Translations under genes and position numbers: made by a program
Assembly (NCBI GenBank): GCA_037446115.1
Contig: JBBIJF010000032.1
Span: forward strand, 1 to 45,720
Source of the DNA: JANWXD01 sp037446115
Lineage (GTDB): Bacteria > Acidobacteriota > Terriglobia > Bryobacterales > Bryobacteraceae
Length of the DNA: 45,720 nt
Direction: 5' to 3'
Shown: one piece after another, positions 26,012-36,100 of the stretch
Numbering within the stretch: position 1 is the stretch's first letter
How the letters are laid out: each line of letters starts with the position of its first letter
The notes under the pieces: model-generated
Told to the model about the DNA's origin: nothing
Database searches by the model: none
What the model saw: the letters and a program-made list of their open reading frames with translations, nothing else

Positions 26012-27742
26012 ATGTTGTTCCGCTTCCTGATCGCAAGCGCATTTCTGGTCGCCTCAACCGCTGCCTCGCCTGCGGGGGACGTGGCCGAGCTGATTCTTTA
26101 CCATGGCAAGATTGTAACTGTTGACCCGTCGTTTCGCATCACCGAGGCGCTGGCGGTTCGCGGGGGCCGCATCCTGGCAACCGGGTCCGACAGCGAGATC
26201 CTCCGGCTGGCCGGACCGGCCACCGAGAAGCTGGATCTTCGTGGCAAGACGGTGCTGCCCGGGCTGATTGATTCTCATGTTCATGCGCCTGCGGCCTCCA
26301 TGTTCGAGTTCGACCACGCGGTGCCGGCCATGGAGAGCGTCCGGGACGTGCTCGATTACGTTCGAGCCCGGGCAGCCGCGCTGAAGCCGGGTGAGTGGAT
26401 CGTCGTGTCGCAGGTTTTCATCACGCGCCTGAAGGAGCAGCGTTATCCGAGCCGGCAGGAGCTGGATCGCGCCGCGCCGAATCATCCCGTCGTCTTTCGC
26501 ACCGGGCCGGACGCCTCGCTCAACTCGCTGGCGTTGAAATTGAGCGGCATTGACCGGAACTTCAAGGTCACCGACGGCAAACCGTGCCGCGTCGAGCGTG
26601 ACGCCTCGGGGGAGCCTACCGGCATCCTGCGAAACTGCGGCCGCTTCATCCGCGCCGCACCCAGGGAGCGCAAGGCCACCCTGGAGGATCGCCTGCGGCG
26701 CTTGAAAGAGCTCTTGGCCGACTACAATTCCGTGGGCTTGACCAGCATCGTGGATGGCGATACGGAGGACGAGGAAGTCGAGTTGTATCGCCTGCTCAGA
26801 GATCGCGGGGAACTGAGCTGCCGCACCTTCCTGACGCTGCACGTGGACGCCCAGGCGCCCATGGATCAGATTGAATCCCGGTTGCGGAAGGCCGCCCGGC
26901 ACCCCCTGCACCGGTATGACAACATGCTGTGGCTGCGCGGGGTGAAAACGTTCCTGGACGGAGGGATGCTGACGGGCAGCGCGTTCATGCTGAAGCCGTG
27001 GGGCGTAAGTCCGCTGTACGGTATTGACGATCCGGCCTACCGCGGGATGCGCTACATCGAGCCGGACAAGCTCTACATCATCGCTCGCGAAGCGCTGCGC
27101 AACGGCCTGCAGTTCACCGCGCACGCGCAGGGGGACGGCGCCGTGGAGACGATGGTCGAGACCTACGAGCGCATTGCGGAACAGGATTTTCCGGTGCGGG
27201 ACCGGCGCCCGAACATCAGCCACGCCAGCTTCATGACGCTCGACGCCATCCGGAAAATGAAACGCCTGGGCATCGTGGCCAATATGCAGCCGCCGTGGCT
27301 GTATCTGGACGGCTGGACGCTGCTGCGGCATTTCGGCGAGGAGCGGTTGCGTTACTTCCACCCGTACAAGACGCTGTTCGAGGAAGGTGTGGTCGTGGGC
27401 GGCGGCTCGGACCACATGCAGAAGATCGGCGGCCTGCGTTCGATCAATCCGTACAATCCGTTCCTGGGAATGTGGACGGTGCTGACGCGCCGCCCGCGAT
27501 GGATGGACAAGCCGCTGCATGCCGAAGAGGCGATCACGCGCGAGCAGGCGATCCGCCTGTACACCATCCACAACGCCTATCTGACCTTCGAGGAGAAGGA
27601 AAAAGGATCGCTCGAGGCAGGCAAGCTCGCTGATTTCATCATTCTGGACCGGGACATCCTCAACTGCCCGGTGGATGAGATTCGCGACATTCAGGTGGAG
27701 CGGACGTATCTGGGCGGCCGGCTGGTCTACCAGCGCCGCTAA
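26012..27742 (+). CDS. YtcJ-like amidohydrolase, secreted
   Basis: A metal-dependent hydrolase of the amidohydrolase-3 family. The 576-aa product has a signal peptide (about 1-19), a small N-terminal beta domain and the metal-binding G-L-I-D-S-H-V-H with H89 and H91. Further conserved points are F-L-D-G-G-M-L-T-G-S, H-A-Q-G-D-G-A and G-G-G-S-D-H, as in YtcJ. The actual substrate (amide, carbamate or cyclic amide) cannot be read out. ATG 26012 has an excellent GGAGGAGG upstream; an open frame from 25949 adds residues unlike a signal peptide. It is divergent from the FAD oxidoreductase across 207 bp. A 30-bp tandem repeat follows the stop. Confidence 0.9.
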   Translation: MLFRFLIASAFLVASTAASPAGDVAELILYHGKIVTVDPSFRITEALAVRGGRILATGSDSEILRLAGPATEKLDLRGKTVLPGLIDSHVHAPAASMFEFDHAVPAMESVRDVLDYVRARAAALKPGEWIVVSQVFITRLKEQRYPSRQELDRAAPNHPVVFRTGPDASLNSLALKLSGIDRNFKVTDGKPCRVERDASGEPTGILRNCGRFIRAAPRERKATLEDRLRRLKELLADYNSVGLTSIVDGDTEDEEVELYRLLRDRGELSCRTFLTLHVDAQAPMDQIESRLRKAARHPLHRYDNMLWLRGVKTFLDGGMLTGSAFMLKPWGVSPLYGIDDPAYRGMRYIEPDKLYIIAREALRNGLQFTAHAQGDGAVETMVETYERIAEQDFPVRDRRPNISHASFMTLDAIRKMKRLGIVANMQPPWLYLDGWTLLRHFGEERLRYFHPYKTLFEEGVVVGGGSDHMQKIGGLRSINPYNPFLGMWTVLTRRPRWMDKPLHAEEAITREQAIRLYTIHNAYLTFEEKEKGSLEAGKLADFIILDRDILNCPVDEIRDIQVERTYLGGRLVYQRR

Positions 27743-27747
27743 AATCT

Positions 27748-27807
27748 GTCAGCCTGGTGTGGCACCTTTTTTAATGCGTCAGCCTGGTATGGCACCTTTT
27801 TCCGTGG
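27748..27807. repeat. Two tandem copies of a 30-bp unit with T-tracts
   Basis: Starting 5 bp after the amidohydrolase stop, a 24-bp core is present at 27748-27771 and again at 27778-27801 with one mismatch. The core reads GTCAGCCTGGT, then G or A, then TGGCACCTTTTT. Copy one can form a tiny GGTG-TGG-CACC hairpin followed by six T, so it may act as a weak terminator. The tandem form suggests a duplicated or dispersed element. Confidence 0.7.
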
Positions 27808-27858
27808 GGCTTTTTTGAGGCGGCCAACCGAGCGCCGCGGGTGTGCGTCTAAAGATCC

Positions 27859-29259
27859 GTGGGCCTTTCTCTGATTTTCCTGTTTCTGGCAGCGGGCGGC
27901 GTCTGGGAGGCGCTCTCTCAGGAAAGTCCGGCCTTGCGGCTGTTTCGGCGGTGGCTGGAGGTTTTTAACGCCGGAGACCGTGCCTCGCTCACGAGATTTC
28001 TGCAATCGCACCGTCTGAGCGAAGCCGCCCGAGTGGACGAGATGCTCGCGTTCCGCGAGGAGACCGGGGGCTTCGAGCTCGAGAAGATCGAGCGGGCGGA
28101 ACCCTTCGGTGTGACGGGCGTCGTCAAGGAGCGCGAGGGCGATAACTACGCACGCTTCGAGCTGGAGCTCGAGCCGGGCAACCCCGAGCGTATCGCCGGG
28201 ATGAGCCTCCGCGTGCTTCCGCCGTCACCGGAATTTCCGGGCCCCGGCCGTGTGTCCGACGCCGAAGCGGTGGCCGCACTACGGTCCGAGATCAACCGGC
28301 GCTGCGCCCGGGGCCAGTTCAGCGGGGCGGCGCTGGTGGCACGCAGAAAGAAAGTTCTGTTTGCGCAGGCCTGCGGACTGACCGACCGCGAGCGCGGCGT
28401 TCCCAACCGCCTGACCACCCGCTTCCGCCTCGGCTCGATGAACAAAATGTTCACGGCGGTGGCGGTCATGCAACTGGTGCAGGCGGGCAAGCTACGGCTG
28501 GAGGACACCGTCGGCCGGCATCTTCCCGGCTACCCGAACCGCGAGGTGGCGGCGAAGGTTACGGTGGGGCAACTGCTGACGCACACGGCGGGCATGGGCG
28601 ATATCTTCGGCCCCGCCTTCCAGAGGGAGCGGCAAAACCTGCGCGAGCTGCGCGATTACCTGCGCCTGTACGGAAACCGCGCACCGGAATTCGAACCGGG
28701 TTCCCGGTGGGCCTACAGCAACTACGGCTACATCCTCCTTGGCGTGCTCATCGAGGCCGTCTCCGGAGAAAGCTACTATGAATACGTGCGCCGGCATGTG
28801 TTCAAACCTGCCGGCATGGAGGCCACGGACTCGCTCCCCGAAGATGTCCGCGTCCCCGAACGGGCTACCGGCTATATGCGCCGCCAGGGGGCATGGGTGC
28901 CGAATACGGATACGCTTCCGTATCGAGGCACCTCGGCGGGCGGCGGCTATTCCACCGTACGAGACCTGCACCGCTTCGCCCTGGCCCTGCTCGGCCACCG
29001 GCTGCTCGATCCGGAGCACACCCGGCTGCTTACGACGCCCCAAATGGAGACGCCCGGCGGAGGCCGGTACGCTTATGGCTTCGGGGTGGGAAGCGAAGAC
29101 GGCGCGCTGTGGTTCGGTCATGGGGGCGGCGCCCCGGGCATGAACGGGGAGCTGCGCATTTTCCCAGAGTCGGGACACGTCTTGGTGGCGCTGGCGAATC
29201 TGGACCCCCCGGCGGCCAGCCGTGTGGTGAGCTTCGCCGCCCGCCGCCTGCGCTTTTAG
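27859..29259 (+). CDS. Serine hydrolase, class C beta-lactamase family
   Basis: A 466-aa exported protein (signal peptide about 1-20) with an N-terminal domain of about 100 residues and a C-terminal beta-lactamase/esterase domain. The catalytic motifs are S-M-N-K (S193, K196), Y-S-N (286-288) and H-G-G (421-423). The H-G-G motif and length point to D-aminopeptidase, esterase or peptidase-like members rather than a resistance beta-lactamase. GTG 27859 is the start, with a weak ribosome-binding site. The PD40 gene begins 20 bp downstream. Confidence 0.88.
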   Translation: MGLSLIFLFLAAGGVWEALSQESPALRLFRRWLEVFNAGDRASLTRFLQSHRLSEAARVDEMLAFREETGGFELEKIERAEPFGVTGVVKEREGDNYARFELELEPGNPERIAGMSLRVLPPSPEFPGPGRVSDAEAVAALRSEINRRCARGQFSGAALVARRKKVLFAQACGLTDRERGVPNRLTTRFRLGSMNKMFTAVAVMQLVQAGKLRLEDTVGRHLPGYPNREVAAKVTVGQLLTHTAGMGDIFGPAFQRERQNLRELRDYLRLYGNRAPEFEPGSRWAYSNYGYILLGVLIEAVSGESYYEYVRRHVFKPAGMEATDSLPEDVRVPERATGYMRRQGAWVPNTDTLPYRGTSAGGGYSTVRDLHRFALALLGHRLLDPEHTRLLTTPQMETPGGGRYAYGFGVGSEDGALWFGHGGGAPGMNGELRIFPESGHVLVALANLDPPAASRVVSFAARRLRF

Positions 29260-29267
29260 AGAAGCCG

Positions 29268-29273
29268 TATAAT
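29268..29273 (+). promoter_or_regulatory. Perfect TATAAT six bases before the PD40 protein start
   Basis: TATAAT ends 6 nt before ATG 29280, so a start at the normal distance would place +1 at the A of ATG: a leaderless transcript. The gap CTCCTC contains no purine-rich ribosome-binding site. No good -35 box is seen. Confidence 0.4.
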
Positions 29274-29279
29274 CTCCTC

Positions 29280-30182
29280 ATGCGCGCCGCCTGGCTTCTG
29301 CTTCCGATTTGTCTCCTGGCACAGTCCAGAGCGCCGGTGCGCAGTCACGTCACGATCATCTCAGCCGACGGCCGCGACCAGCGCATCGTCTACACTGCGC
29401 CCAGATTGTTCGAAGCTCCCAACTGGTCTCCGGACGGCACGTATCTGTTGCTGAACTCGGAGGGCAAGCTCTGGAAGCTGCCTGTTGCGGGCGGCGAACC
29501 GCAGGTTGTGCCCACCGGATCGGTCACCGGAATCAACAACGACCACGGGATCTCGCCGGACGGCAAATGGTTCGCGATCTCCGCGGGACATATCTACCTC
29601 GTTCCCTCAAGCGGCGGCGAGCCGCGCCAGCTGACTTCCAGGCGCCCGAGTTACTATCACGGCTGGTCGCCGGACGGGCGAACGCTGGTCTATTGCGCCG
29701 AGCGCGACAAAAACTTCGATCTCTACGCAATCTCCGTCGAAGGCGGCGAGGAGAAGCGACTGACCGTTCACCCCGGCTATGACGACGGTCCTGACTATTC
29801 GCCGGACGGACAGTGGATCTATTTCAACTCGGACCGCTCCGGCAGTTGGGACATCTGGCGGATCCCCGCGACGGGCGCCGGAGAAGGCGACGTACACGTC
29901 CAACGCATCACCAGCGACGAGTGGGAGGACTGGTTCCCCCATCCCTCTCCCGACGGCCGGTGGCTCGTGTTTCTGTCTTACGAAAAGGGAACGCAGGGCC
30001 ATCCGCCCAACCGCAACGTGCTGCTGCGGAGGATGCCGCTTCCGGGCGGGAGTGCAGGCGGTGGAACGATCGAAGTCATCGCGCGGCTGTTCGGCGGCCA
30101 GGGCACGATCAATGTCAACTCGTGGTCGCCCGACGGCAAGCGGCTTGCTTTCGTGAGCTACTCGCTTCCGGACTCTCGATAA
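29280..30182 (+). CDS. TolB-like PD40 beta-propeller periplasmic protein
   Basis: A 300-aa protein with a signal peptide (about 1-15, ending L-L-A-Q-S) and repeated PD40 blades marked by W-S-P-D-G, I-S-P-D-G-K-W, Y-S-P-D-G-Q-W-I-Y-F, H-P-S-P-D-G-R-W and W-S-P-D-G-K-R-L-A-F. Such proteins form beta-propellers that bind proteins or sugars in the periplasm. No catalytic domain is attached. ATG 29280 was chosen because it begins the signal peptide; the open frame continues upstream inside the serine hydrolase gene. Confidence 0.87.
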   Translation: MRAAWLLLPICLLAQSRAPVRSHVTIISADGRDQRIVYTAPRLFEAPNWSPDGTYLLLNSEGKLWKLPVAGGEPQVVPTGSVTGINNDHGISPDGKWFAISAGHIYLVPSSGGEPRQLTSRRPSYYHGWSPDGRTLVYCAERDKNFDLYAISVEGGEEKRLTVHPGYDDGPDYSPDGQWIYFNSDRSGSWDIWRIPATGAGEGDVHVQRITSDEWEDWFPHPSPDGRWLVFLSYEKGTQGHPPNRNVLLRRMPLPGGSAGGGTIEVIARLFGGQGTINVNSWSPDGKRLAFVSYSLPDSR

Positions 30183-30216
30183 ACACCGTCCGGCAGTTCG
30201 GCTGCCGCGGGTTGCG

Positions 30217-32295
30217 CTACTGCGCCAGCAGTACGGTGATACTCCGCGGAGTTACCATGCACCGGCTGGAATCGAAAACCGGCTCCTCGCCGGCTTCGAA
30301 GATGTCGGCCGGCGGGGCGGCCGCCGTCTCAACGGCTTTGTGCCACCTGCGGCCGGGGATCTGCGGGACTTCGAACTCGAGCGGCTCCCAGTACATGTTC
30401 ATCATCACGTGGAGGTCCGGCTCGCCCGGGGATCCGCCGAGCGTGAAGGCGAGAGCGCGCCCGTAAGGATCGGCGAAGCCCGGTTTGCCCAGTTTGGTGC
30501 CGTGCCAGGCCACGTCGGCAATGCCTCGCCCGTCCGGTTGCCCCGTAAAGAAACGGCCGCTTTGGAAGGTCGAGTGGCGGTTGCGGAAGGCAATCATCAG
30601 GCGGAAGAAACGCCGGATATCGGCGTGATGTTCGAGCAGGTCCCAGTCCAACCAGCTGAGCGGACCGTCCTGGCAGTAGGCATTGTTGTTGCCGTGCTGG
30701 GTGCGGCGCACTTCATCGCCCATAAGGAGCATGGGAACGCCCCGAGAAAGCAGCAGGATGGCGGCGAAGTTGCGGATCTGGCGCGCGCGGAGCGCCTCCA
30801 CCTCCGCTGCCTCCGAGGGCCCCTCGACGCCGCAGTTCCAGCTGAGGTTCTCATCGGCCCCGTCGCGGTTGTCCTCGCCGTTGGCTTCGTTGTGCTTGCG
30901 GTTATACGAGACCAGGTCGTTGAGGGTGAAGCCGTCGTGACAAGCGACGAAGTTGATGCTGTTGATCGGAAGCTCCCCCTGGCGCTCGTAGATGTCGGCG
31001 CTGCCGCCGATGCGGGAGGCGATCGCGCCGAGGAGTCCCGGATCGCCCCGTACAAAGCGGCGCACGTCGTCGCGGAAGCGGCCGTTCCATTCCGCCCAGC
31101 GGTCTCCGGGAAAATGGCCCACCTGGTAGAGGCCGGCGGCATCCCAGGCTTCTGCGATCACCTTGGTCTCGGCCAGGGTCTCGTCGAGTTCGATCTGCCA
31201 AACCAGAGGGGGAGCGGCCAGGGGCGCACCGTCCTGCCCGCGGACGAATACGGAAGCCAGATCGAACCGGAAGCCGTCTACGTGCATTTCCCGCACCCAA
31301 TAGCGCAAGGATTCCACGATCAGCTTTTGCACGATGGGGTGATTGCAATTTAACGTATTCCCGCAGCCCGTAAAGTCTAGATAATACTGCCGGTCCCATG
31401 GCACGAGCAGATAGTAAGTGCGGTTATCCAGTCCTCTGAAAGAAAACGTGGGACCAAGATGGTTTCCTTCGTCGCTGTGGTTGAAGACGACGTCCAGGAT
31501 GACCTCGATGCCTGCGCGGTGCAGGGCCTTGACCATGTCCCGGAACTCGGCAGCGTGGCGCCCCTCTTCGGGCGAAACGCAGTAGGCCGACTGCGGGGCA
31601 AAGAAACTCAACGAGCTGTAGCCCCAGTAGTTACGGAGGGGCACTCCCTCGACGACTCGCAGGGGCTCCTTGATGTCGAAGTCGAAAACGGGCATCAGTT
31701 CCACCGCCGTGATTCCGAGCTCCTGCAAGTAGGGGATTTTCTCGACGATGCCTGCAAACGTACCGGGATGCCGGACGCCGGAGGTTGGCGAGGCCGTGAA
31801 GCCGCGCACGTGCATTTCGTAGATGATGGTTTCGTTCATGGGACGGCGCAGCGGAGCGTCCCCTTCCCAGTCATAGCCGGCTGAGTCCACGGCGACCGAG
31901 CGCATGGAGGTGGCGAGGTTGTCCTCTGGGGTGCAGGCCGCGGCGCGACTCCAGAGCGTGTCGGTGTTCCCGCGGGCGTAAGGGTCAATGAGAACCTTGC
32001 GCTGATTGAAGCGGTGGCCGGCGGAAAGATCCCAGGGGCCGTCCAGGCGGTAGGCGTAGTGAGCCGGAGCCCGGAGACCCCGCACGAAGACGTGCCAGAA
32101 ATGGAAACTCTTGTTCTCGTGCGGGTCGAGCCGGATGGTCTGGTAAGGTTCGGGAGCATGGCAGGTTTCAAACAGCAGCAGTTCGACGCCGGTTGCGTGG
32201 GCGGAAAACAGGGAAAAGTTCACGCCTTCCGGTGTGACCTCAGCTCCGAGCGGATGGGGACGCCCTCTTTCGACAGGAAACGGAGGTACGGGCAA
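30217..32295 (-). CDS. glgX: Glycogen debranching enzyme GlgX / isoamylase type
   Basis: Hydrolyses alpha-1,6 branches of glycogen-like glucans (GH13). The 692-aa product has an N-terminal CBM48-like domain (about 10-110) and a (beta/alpha)8 barrel with D-V-V-F-N-H (269-273). The nucleophile is D345 in D-G-F-R-F-D-L-A, the acid/base E382 in I-A-E-A-W-D and the third catalytic Asp D454 in C-H-D-G-F-T-L-N-D. Homologues start near here, and TTG 32295 has AAGGGA 7-8 nt upstream. It lies 85 bp downstream of the TPR gene on the same strand, with a small CAGGC/GCCTG hairpin in between. No other glg gene is nearby. Confidence 0.93.
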   Translation of the reverse strand: MPVPPFPVERGRPHPLGAEVTPEGVNFSLFSAHATGVELLLFETCHAPEPYQTIRLDPHENKSFHFWHVFVRGLRAPAHYAYRLDGPWDLSAGHRFNQRKVLIDPYARGNTDTLWSRAAACTPEDNLATSMRSVAVDSAGYDWEGDAPLRRPMNETIIYEMHVRGFTASPTSGVRHPGTFAGIVEKIPYLQELGITAVELMPVFDFDIKEPLRVVEGVPLRNYWGYSSLSFFAPQSAYCVSPEEGRHAAEFRDMVKALHRAGIEVILDVVFNHSDEGNHLGPTFSFRGLDNRTYYLLVPWDRQYYLDFTGCGNTLNCNHPIVQKLIVESLRYWVREMHVDGFRFDLASVFVRGQDGAPLAAPPLVWQIELDETLAETKVIAEAWDAAGLYQVGHFPGDRWAEWNGRFRDDVRRFVRGDPGLLGAIASRIGGSADIYERQGELPINSINFVACHDGFTLNDLVSYNRKHNEANGEDNRDGADENLSWNCGVEGPSEAAEVEALRARQIRNFAAILLLSRGVPMLLMGDEVRRTQHGNNNAYCQDGPLSWLDWDLLEHHADIRRFFRLMIAFRNRHSTFQSGRFFTGQPDGRGIADVAWHGTKLGKPGFADPYGRALAFTLGGSPGEPDLHVMMNMYWEPLEFEVPQIPGRRWHKAVETAAAPPADIFEAGEEPVFDSSRCMVTPRSITVLLAQ

Positions 32296-32380
32296 GGAAG
32301 AATCCCTTCGCGGCCGAATCTCAACTACAGGCTACAGCCTGAGGGTAGCACACAGCCGCGGCCGGTTTCGGTTATGATGC

Positions 32381-33172
32381 TCAGCGCCGCGCGCGAGGAC
32401 TCCTGCGTGTTTCCTCAAAGCGCTCCAGTGCGCGGCGGGCCTCTGGTTCCTTGCCCAGTTTGCGGTATGCCTGCGCCAGGGCGTACCAGGCTTCTGCGTA
32501 ACCGGGATCGAGGCGCACGGCCTCTTGGAACCAGCGCAGGCTCAGGTCATGTTTGCCGAGCCGTCCCAGGGCTTTCCCGGTGAGAAAGAAGTTCCGCGGC
32601 GAAGCCGGATTTCGCTGGGCCGCTTCCGCCCCCAGTTGGAAGGCCTTCTCGAACTGATCGCGGCGGAGAAAGAATTCGGCAAAATCCGCGTAAACGGTGT
32701 CGTATTCGGGATGGTCTTTGTGCACGAGGTCGAGGGCCCGGTAAAAGTGCCGCAGCGCGTCACTGTCGCGCCGCACGGCGTCATAGCAGAGGGCGAGCGC
32801 GTTATGGGCCCGGTAGTTGGCGGGCTCGAGTTCGAGCACGCGTTGGAGCTGTTCGATCGCAGGGGGGAAGCGATTCTGCTCGTAGTAGATCCGTCCGAGG
32901 GCGTAGGAGGCCTGCGTATTGCCTGGATCCTCCCGGACGGCCTCGAGCAGGTGCGCTTCGGCTGCCTGCGCGTCGCCTAAAAGATATTCGACCTGGGCGA
33001 GCGGGACCAGCACCGCGCTGCGGCGCGGGCAAACCTCGAGCGCCTTTCGGAATTCCGCGGCCGCGTCTTGAAAGCGGCGGGCTTCAAAAGCGGTGCGAGC
33101 GCCGTTCAAGTGCGTCTCGCAGGCGCCCGGCACGGCTTGCCATGCCAGCACGCCTGCGAGTGCGAGCAGCAT
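32381..33172 (-). CDS. Secreted TPR-repeat protein coupled to the TonB receptor
   Basis: A 263-aa protein with a signal peptide (about 1-18) and at least five tetratricopeptide repeats, visible as A-R-T-A-F-E-A-R-R-F-Q-D-A-A-A-E-F, A-S-Y-A-L-G-R-I-Y-Y, A-H-N-A-L-A-L-C-Y-D-A, F-F-L-T-G-K-A-L-G and A-W-Y-A-L-A-Q-A-Y. TPRs mediate protein contact. Its ATG overlaps the receptor stop codon by one base (TGATG), so translation is coupled to the receptor. It may be a periplasmic partner; the function is otherwise unknown. Confidence 0.87.
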   Translation of the reverse strand: MLLALAGVLAWQAVPGACETHLNGARTAFEARRFQDAAAEFRKALEVCPRRSAVLVPLAQVEYLLGDAQAAEAHLLEAVREDPGNTQASYALGRIYYEQNRFPPAIEQLQRVLELEPANYRAHNALALCYDAVRRDSDALRHFYRALDLVHKDHPEYDTVYADFAEFFLRRDQFEKAFQLGAEAAQRNPASPRNFFLTGKALGRLGKHDLSLRWFQEAVRLDPGYAEAWYALAQAYRKLGKEPEARRALERFEETRRSPRARR

Positions 33173-36100
33173 CAGAACGTGACGCGCGCCGAAAGCTCGA
33201 TGTTCCGTCCTCCGATCTGCTGCCCTGTAAACTGGCCGAAGAACGGATTGGTGATGCTGGTAACCAGCCCTCCGCGGCCGTGCCGGTTGAACGGGTTCAG
33301 GAACGTGCCGCGGATCTCGAAGGAACGCTGCTCGTCAAAAACGAACTGCTTGTAGATGCCCAGGTCTTCGTAGGTGAAGTGGGCGTTGCGGATGTTGGGC
33401 AGTACCGGTCCCAGCGTGCCGAACCGCTGTACGACGTTTTGGCCGCCCGGGAAAACGGGCGGATTGGCGAAGGCGTTGCGGTTCAGGTAAGCGGTTCCTC
33501 CGGCCACGCCGCGGAAATTGATGGGAGCATTGCGGTTGGCGATGATGGCCTGCCCGAGTACGTAATCCGGCCTGGCGGCGCCGAGAGGGTTGTTGATGCC
33601 GCCTGTGCTGATCGAAACCGGAGCGCCGCTGCGGAACTGATGGATGCCCGTCAGCTGCCACCCGCCGATGATCTTACCCGCAATGCCGCCTACGTCAATG
33701 AGCTTGCCCGGACCAATCGGCAGCTCGTAGATCCAGGTGATCTTGGCGTAGTGCGGGAAGTGGAACTGTGTGATGGCGCGTTCCAGGCGTCGGTTGAAGA
33801 CGTCCGCTACGCTTTCGGAGTCAATCGCCGTATCGGCCAGGGCCATGGACTTCGAGAAGGTGTAGGCCGCAAGCAGCGAGAATCCTCCCCGCCAGTGGCG
33901 CGTGGCCTGAACCTGAAGCGAGTGGTAACTCGACCAGCCGAAGTTGGGGAAGGCGGGACTGATGCCGGTGTATTGCGGGAAAGGCCGCAGCGCCTGAAGC
34001 ACGGTGCCGGCGAAGCCCGGAAATGGCTGGGGCACGCCCGAGGCGGCGGTCCAGGGTCGCCGAAGCAGGTCGCCGTAGCGCGGGATCACATCGAAGGGCA
34101 CGGCGTTGAGGTTGTCGAAGCCCCACGCCATCAGCCGCGTGCCCTTGTTGCCGATGTAGTTGATCTCGAGCACCGTGTAGGCCGGCAACTGGTACTGGAA
34201 ACCGAAGCTCCAGTTCTGCACGTACGGCAGGCGGTTGGAGTCGGGTGCAGTGTAGCTGGTCCCGAGCCCGTTGGCGAGCGTAGGGCTCTTGTTGGGCAGC
34301 GTTCCGGTAAAGTCCGGGTAGCGGTCATGCAGAAACATGACCGGATCCTCGGGGAAACGCAGTTGCACGTTGGCGGCGCTGCGGGAGATGCTCCCGTTGT
34401 AGCCGAGCGTTCCGCCGAAGCCGAAACCGTTGGAGATCGGCGGCGAGTTGTTGATGCCGTAGCCGCCGCGCATGACCAGCTTGTCGTTGATGGCGTAGGC
34501 GAAGCCGAATTTGGGTGCAAACTGGCGCCAGTAGGTGTTCTGAAAACCTCTGCGGCCGAGCTCATCCACGAAGACGAGCGCCCCGGGGCGGTTGCCGGCG
34601 CCGGGATTGGGTTTGTTCAGATCCACGCCCGACATGCGGCCCGCCACTTCGATGAGCCCGCCGATGATTTCCCAGCGCAGGCCGAGGTTCAGCGTCAGCT
34701 TGCGCGTGACCTTCCAGTCGTCCTGCGCGTAGAAGCCGACGCTCCGCCAGCGGTGGCCGAAGAAGGACGCCACCACATTGCGGTTCGTGCTCGCCACGGC
34801 GCCCAAAAGGAAGCTCGCAAAGGAGTGGCCGGTTTCGCTCAGGAAGCCCGGCTGCGCGGTCTGGTTGGGGGAAAAATTGAAGGTCCCGGATTCGTTACCC
34901 CGGCCTCGCGTGTTGAAGTAGTAGCGCCGGTGCTCGAAGCCGAACTTTACATTGTGCTTGCCGCGGACGTAGGTCGTGTCGTTTTGAAAGATGGTCGAGC
35001 CGTTGTAGGAACCTCCGGCCAACTGGGAACCCAGACGGCCGCCCGCACCGATGCCTCCTCCCTGGTGGGGCTGCCCGCCGAAGATCAACGCGGGGAAGTG
35101 AGTGCCGGGCACATTCTGGATGCCGATCTTCCGGGGCCAGTCCTGATCCACAAACACGCTCTGGTTCAGGTTTCCGAAGCGGTTGTACCCGACGGCGAAG
35201 TGGTTGAGGAGCGTGGGCGTGATGGTCGCGTCGTAGGCGAAACGCCCCATGGTTCCCGGCGTGTTCTGGAGCTGGTAGACGCCCGTGGGACGCCCCGGCG
35301 GCACGCCCCAGCGGCCTCCCGGCGAGTTGTTCCGCTCCCGGAAGTTGCGATTGAACATGAGCATGATGCGCTGGCTGGTGCTGAAGTTGTGGTCCCCTTT
35401 GAGCGTGAGCATCTTCTCGTCGAAGATGGGGCAGCAGGTCCCGATGGCCGGGATGTTGTTCAACATGGTGTTGAACAGCGGATCGTCAATGCCGACCTCC
35501 TCGATGATCTTGCGGCTCACGGGACTCCAGCGGCTGGCCGGCAGCGCGTTCCCCGGGAACGGTACGCGGGTGGCCACGCCGTTGACCAGCTGTGTGGAGG
35601 CCGGGTCGTAGATGGCGCCGAAGCGCGCCGTCCTTCCGTCAGCCAGCGACAGCGCCGTGCCCGAGCGGGAGTTACCGGTGAAGGCCGGGTCGAACAGGCG
35701 CGAGAAGTCTCCGCGCTTGAAGTCGGTGACCGGGAGGGTGGAAAACGACGTCGAGATGAAGTTCTTCTGCTGGGTTCGCTCGAAATTGTGGAAGAAGAAC
35801 GTCCGGTTGCGGCCGTCATAGAGCTTGGGGAAATAGATGGGGCCTCCGACCGAGTAGCCGTAGTTGTGCTGCTTGAACGGCTGGCGCTTGATGCCCGCGG
35901 CGTTGTTGTTGAAACCGTTGGCGCGGAAGGCATCGTTTTGCACGTAGTAGTAGGCGGTGCCGTGGAGCTCGTTGGTTCCGCTCTTGGTGGCGAAGTTGGC
36001 CACGGCCGTCTGCCCGCCGGAGTACTGGGCCGAAGTCATGCCCGTCTGAAGCTTGAACTCGGAGACGGACTCGGCCGAAGGGCTGAACTCGTTGTTGGAG

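Noticed and set aside
27755..27802. TGGCAC-containing sequence as a sigma-54 promoter
   Set aside because: The spacing from GG to a downstream GC is 13 nt instead of 10, so it does not fit the -24/-12 pattern.
27739..28011. 90-codon minus-strand open frame containing the 30-bp repeat
   Set aside because: It overlaps the serine hydrolase start, has no family resemblance and no ribosome-binding site.
31795..31815. CACGTG inside the glgX gene as a second parS
   Set aside because: Only the 6-bp core matches; the flanking half-sites do not.
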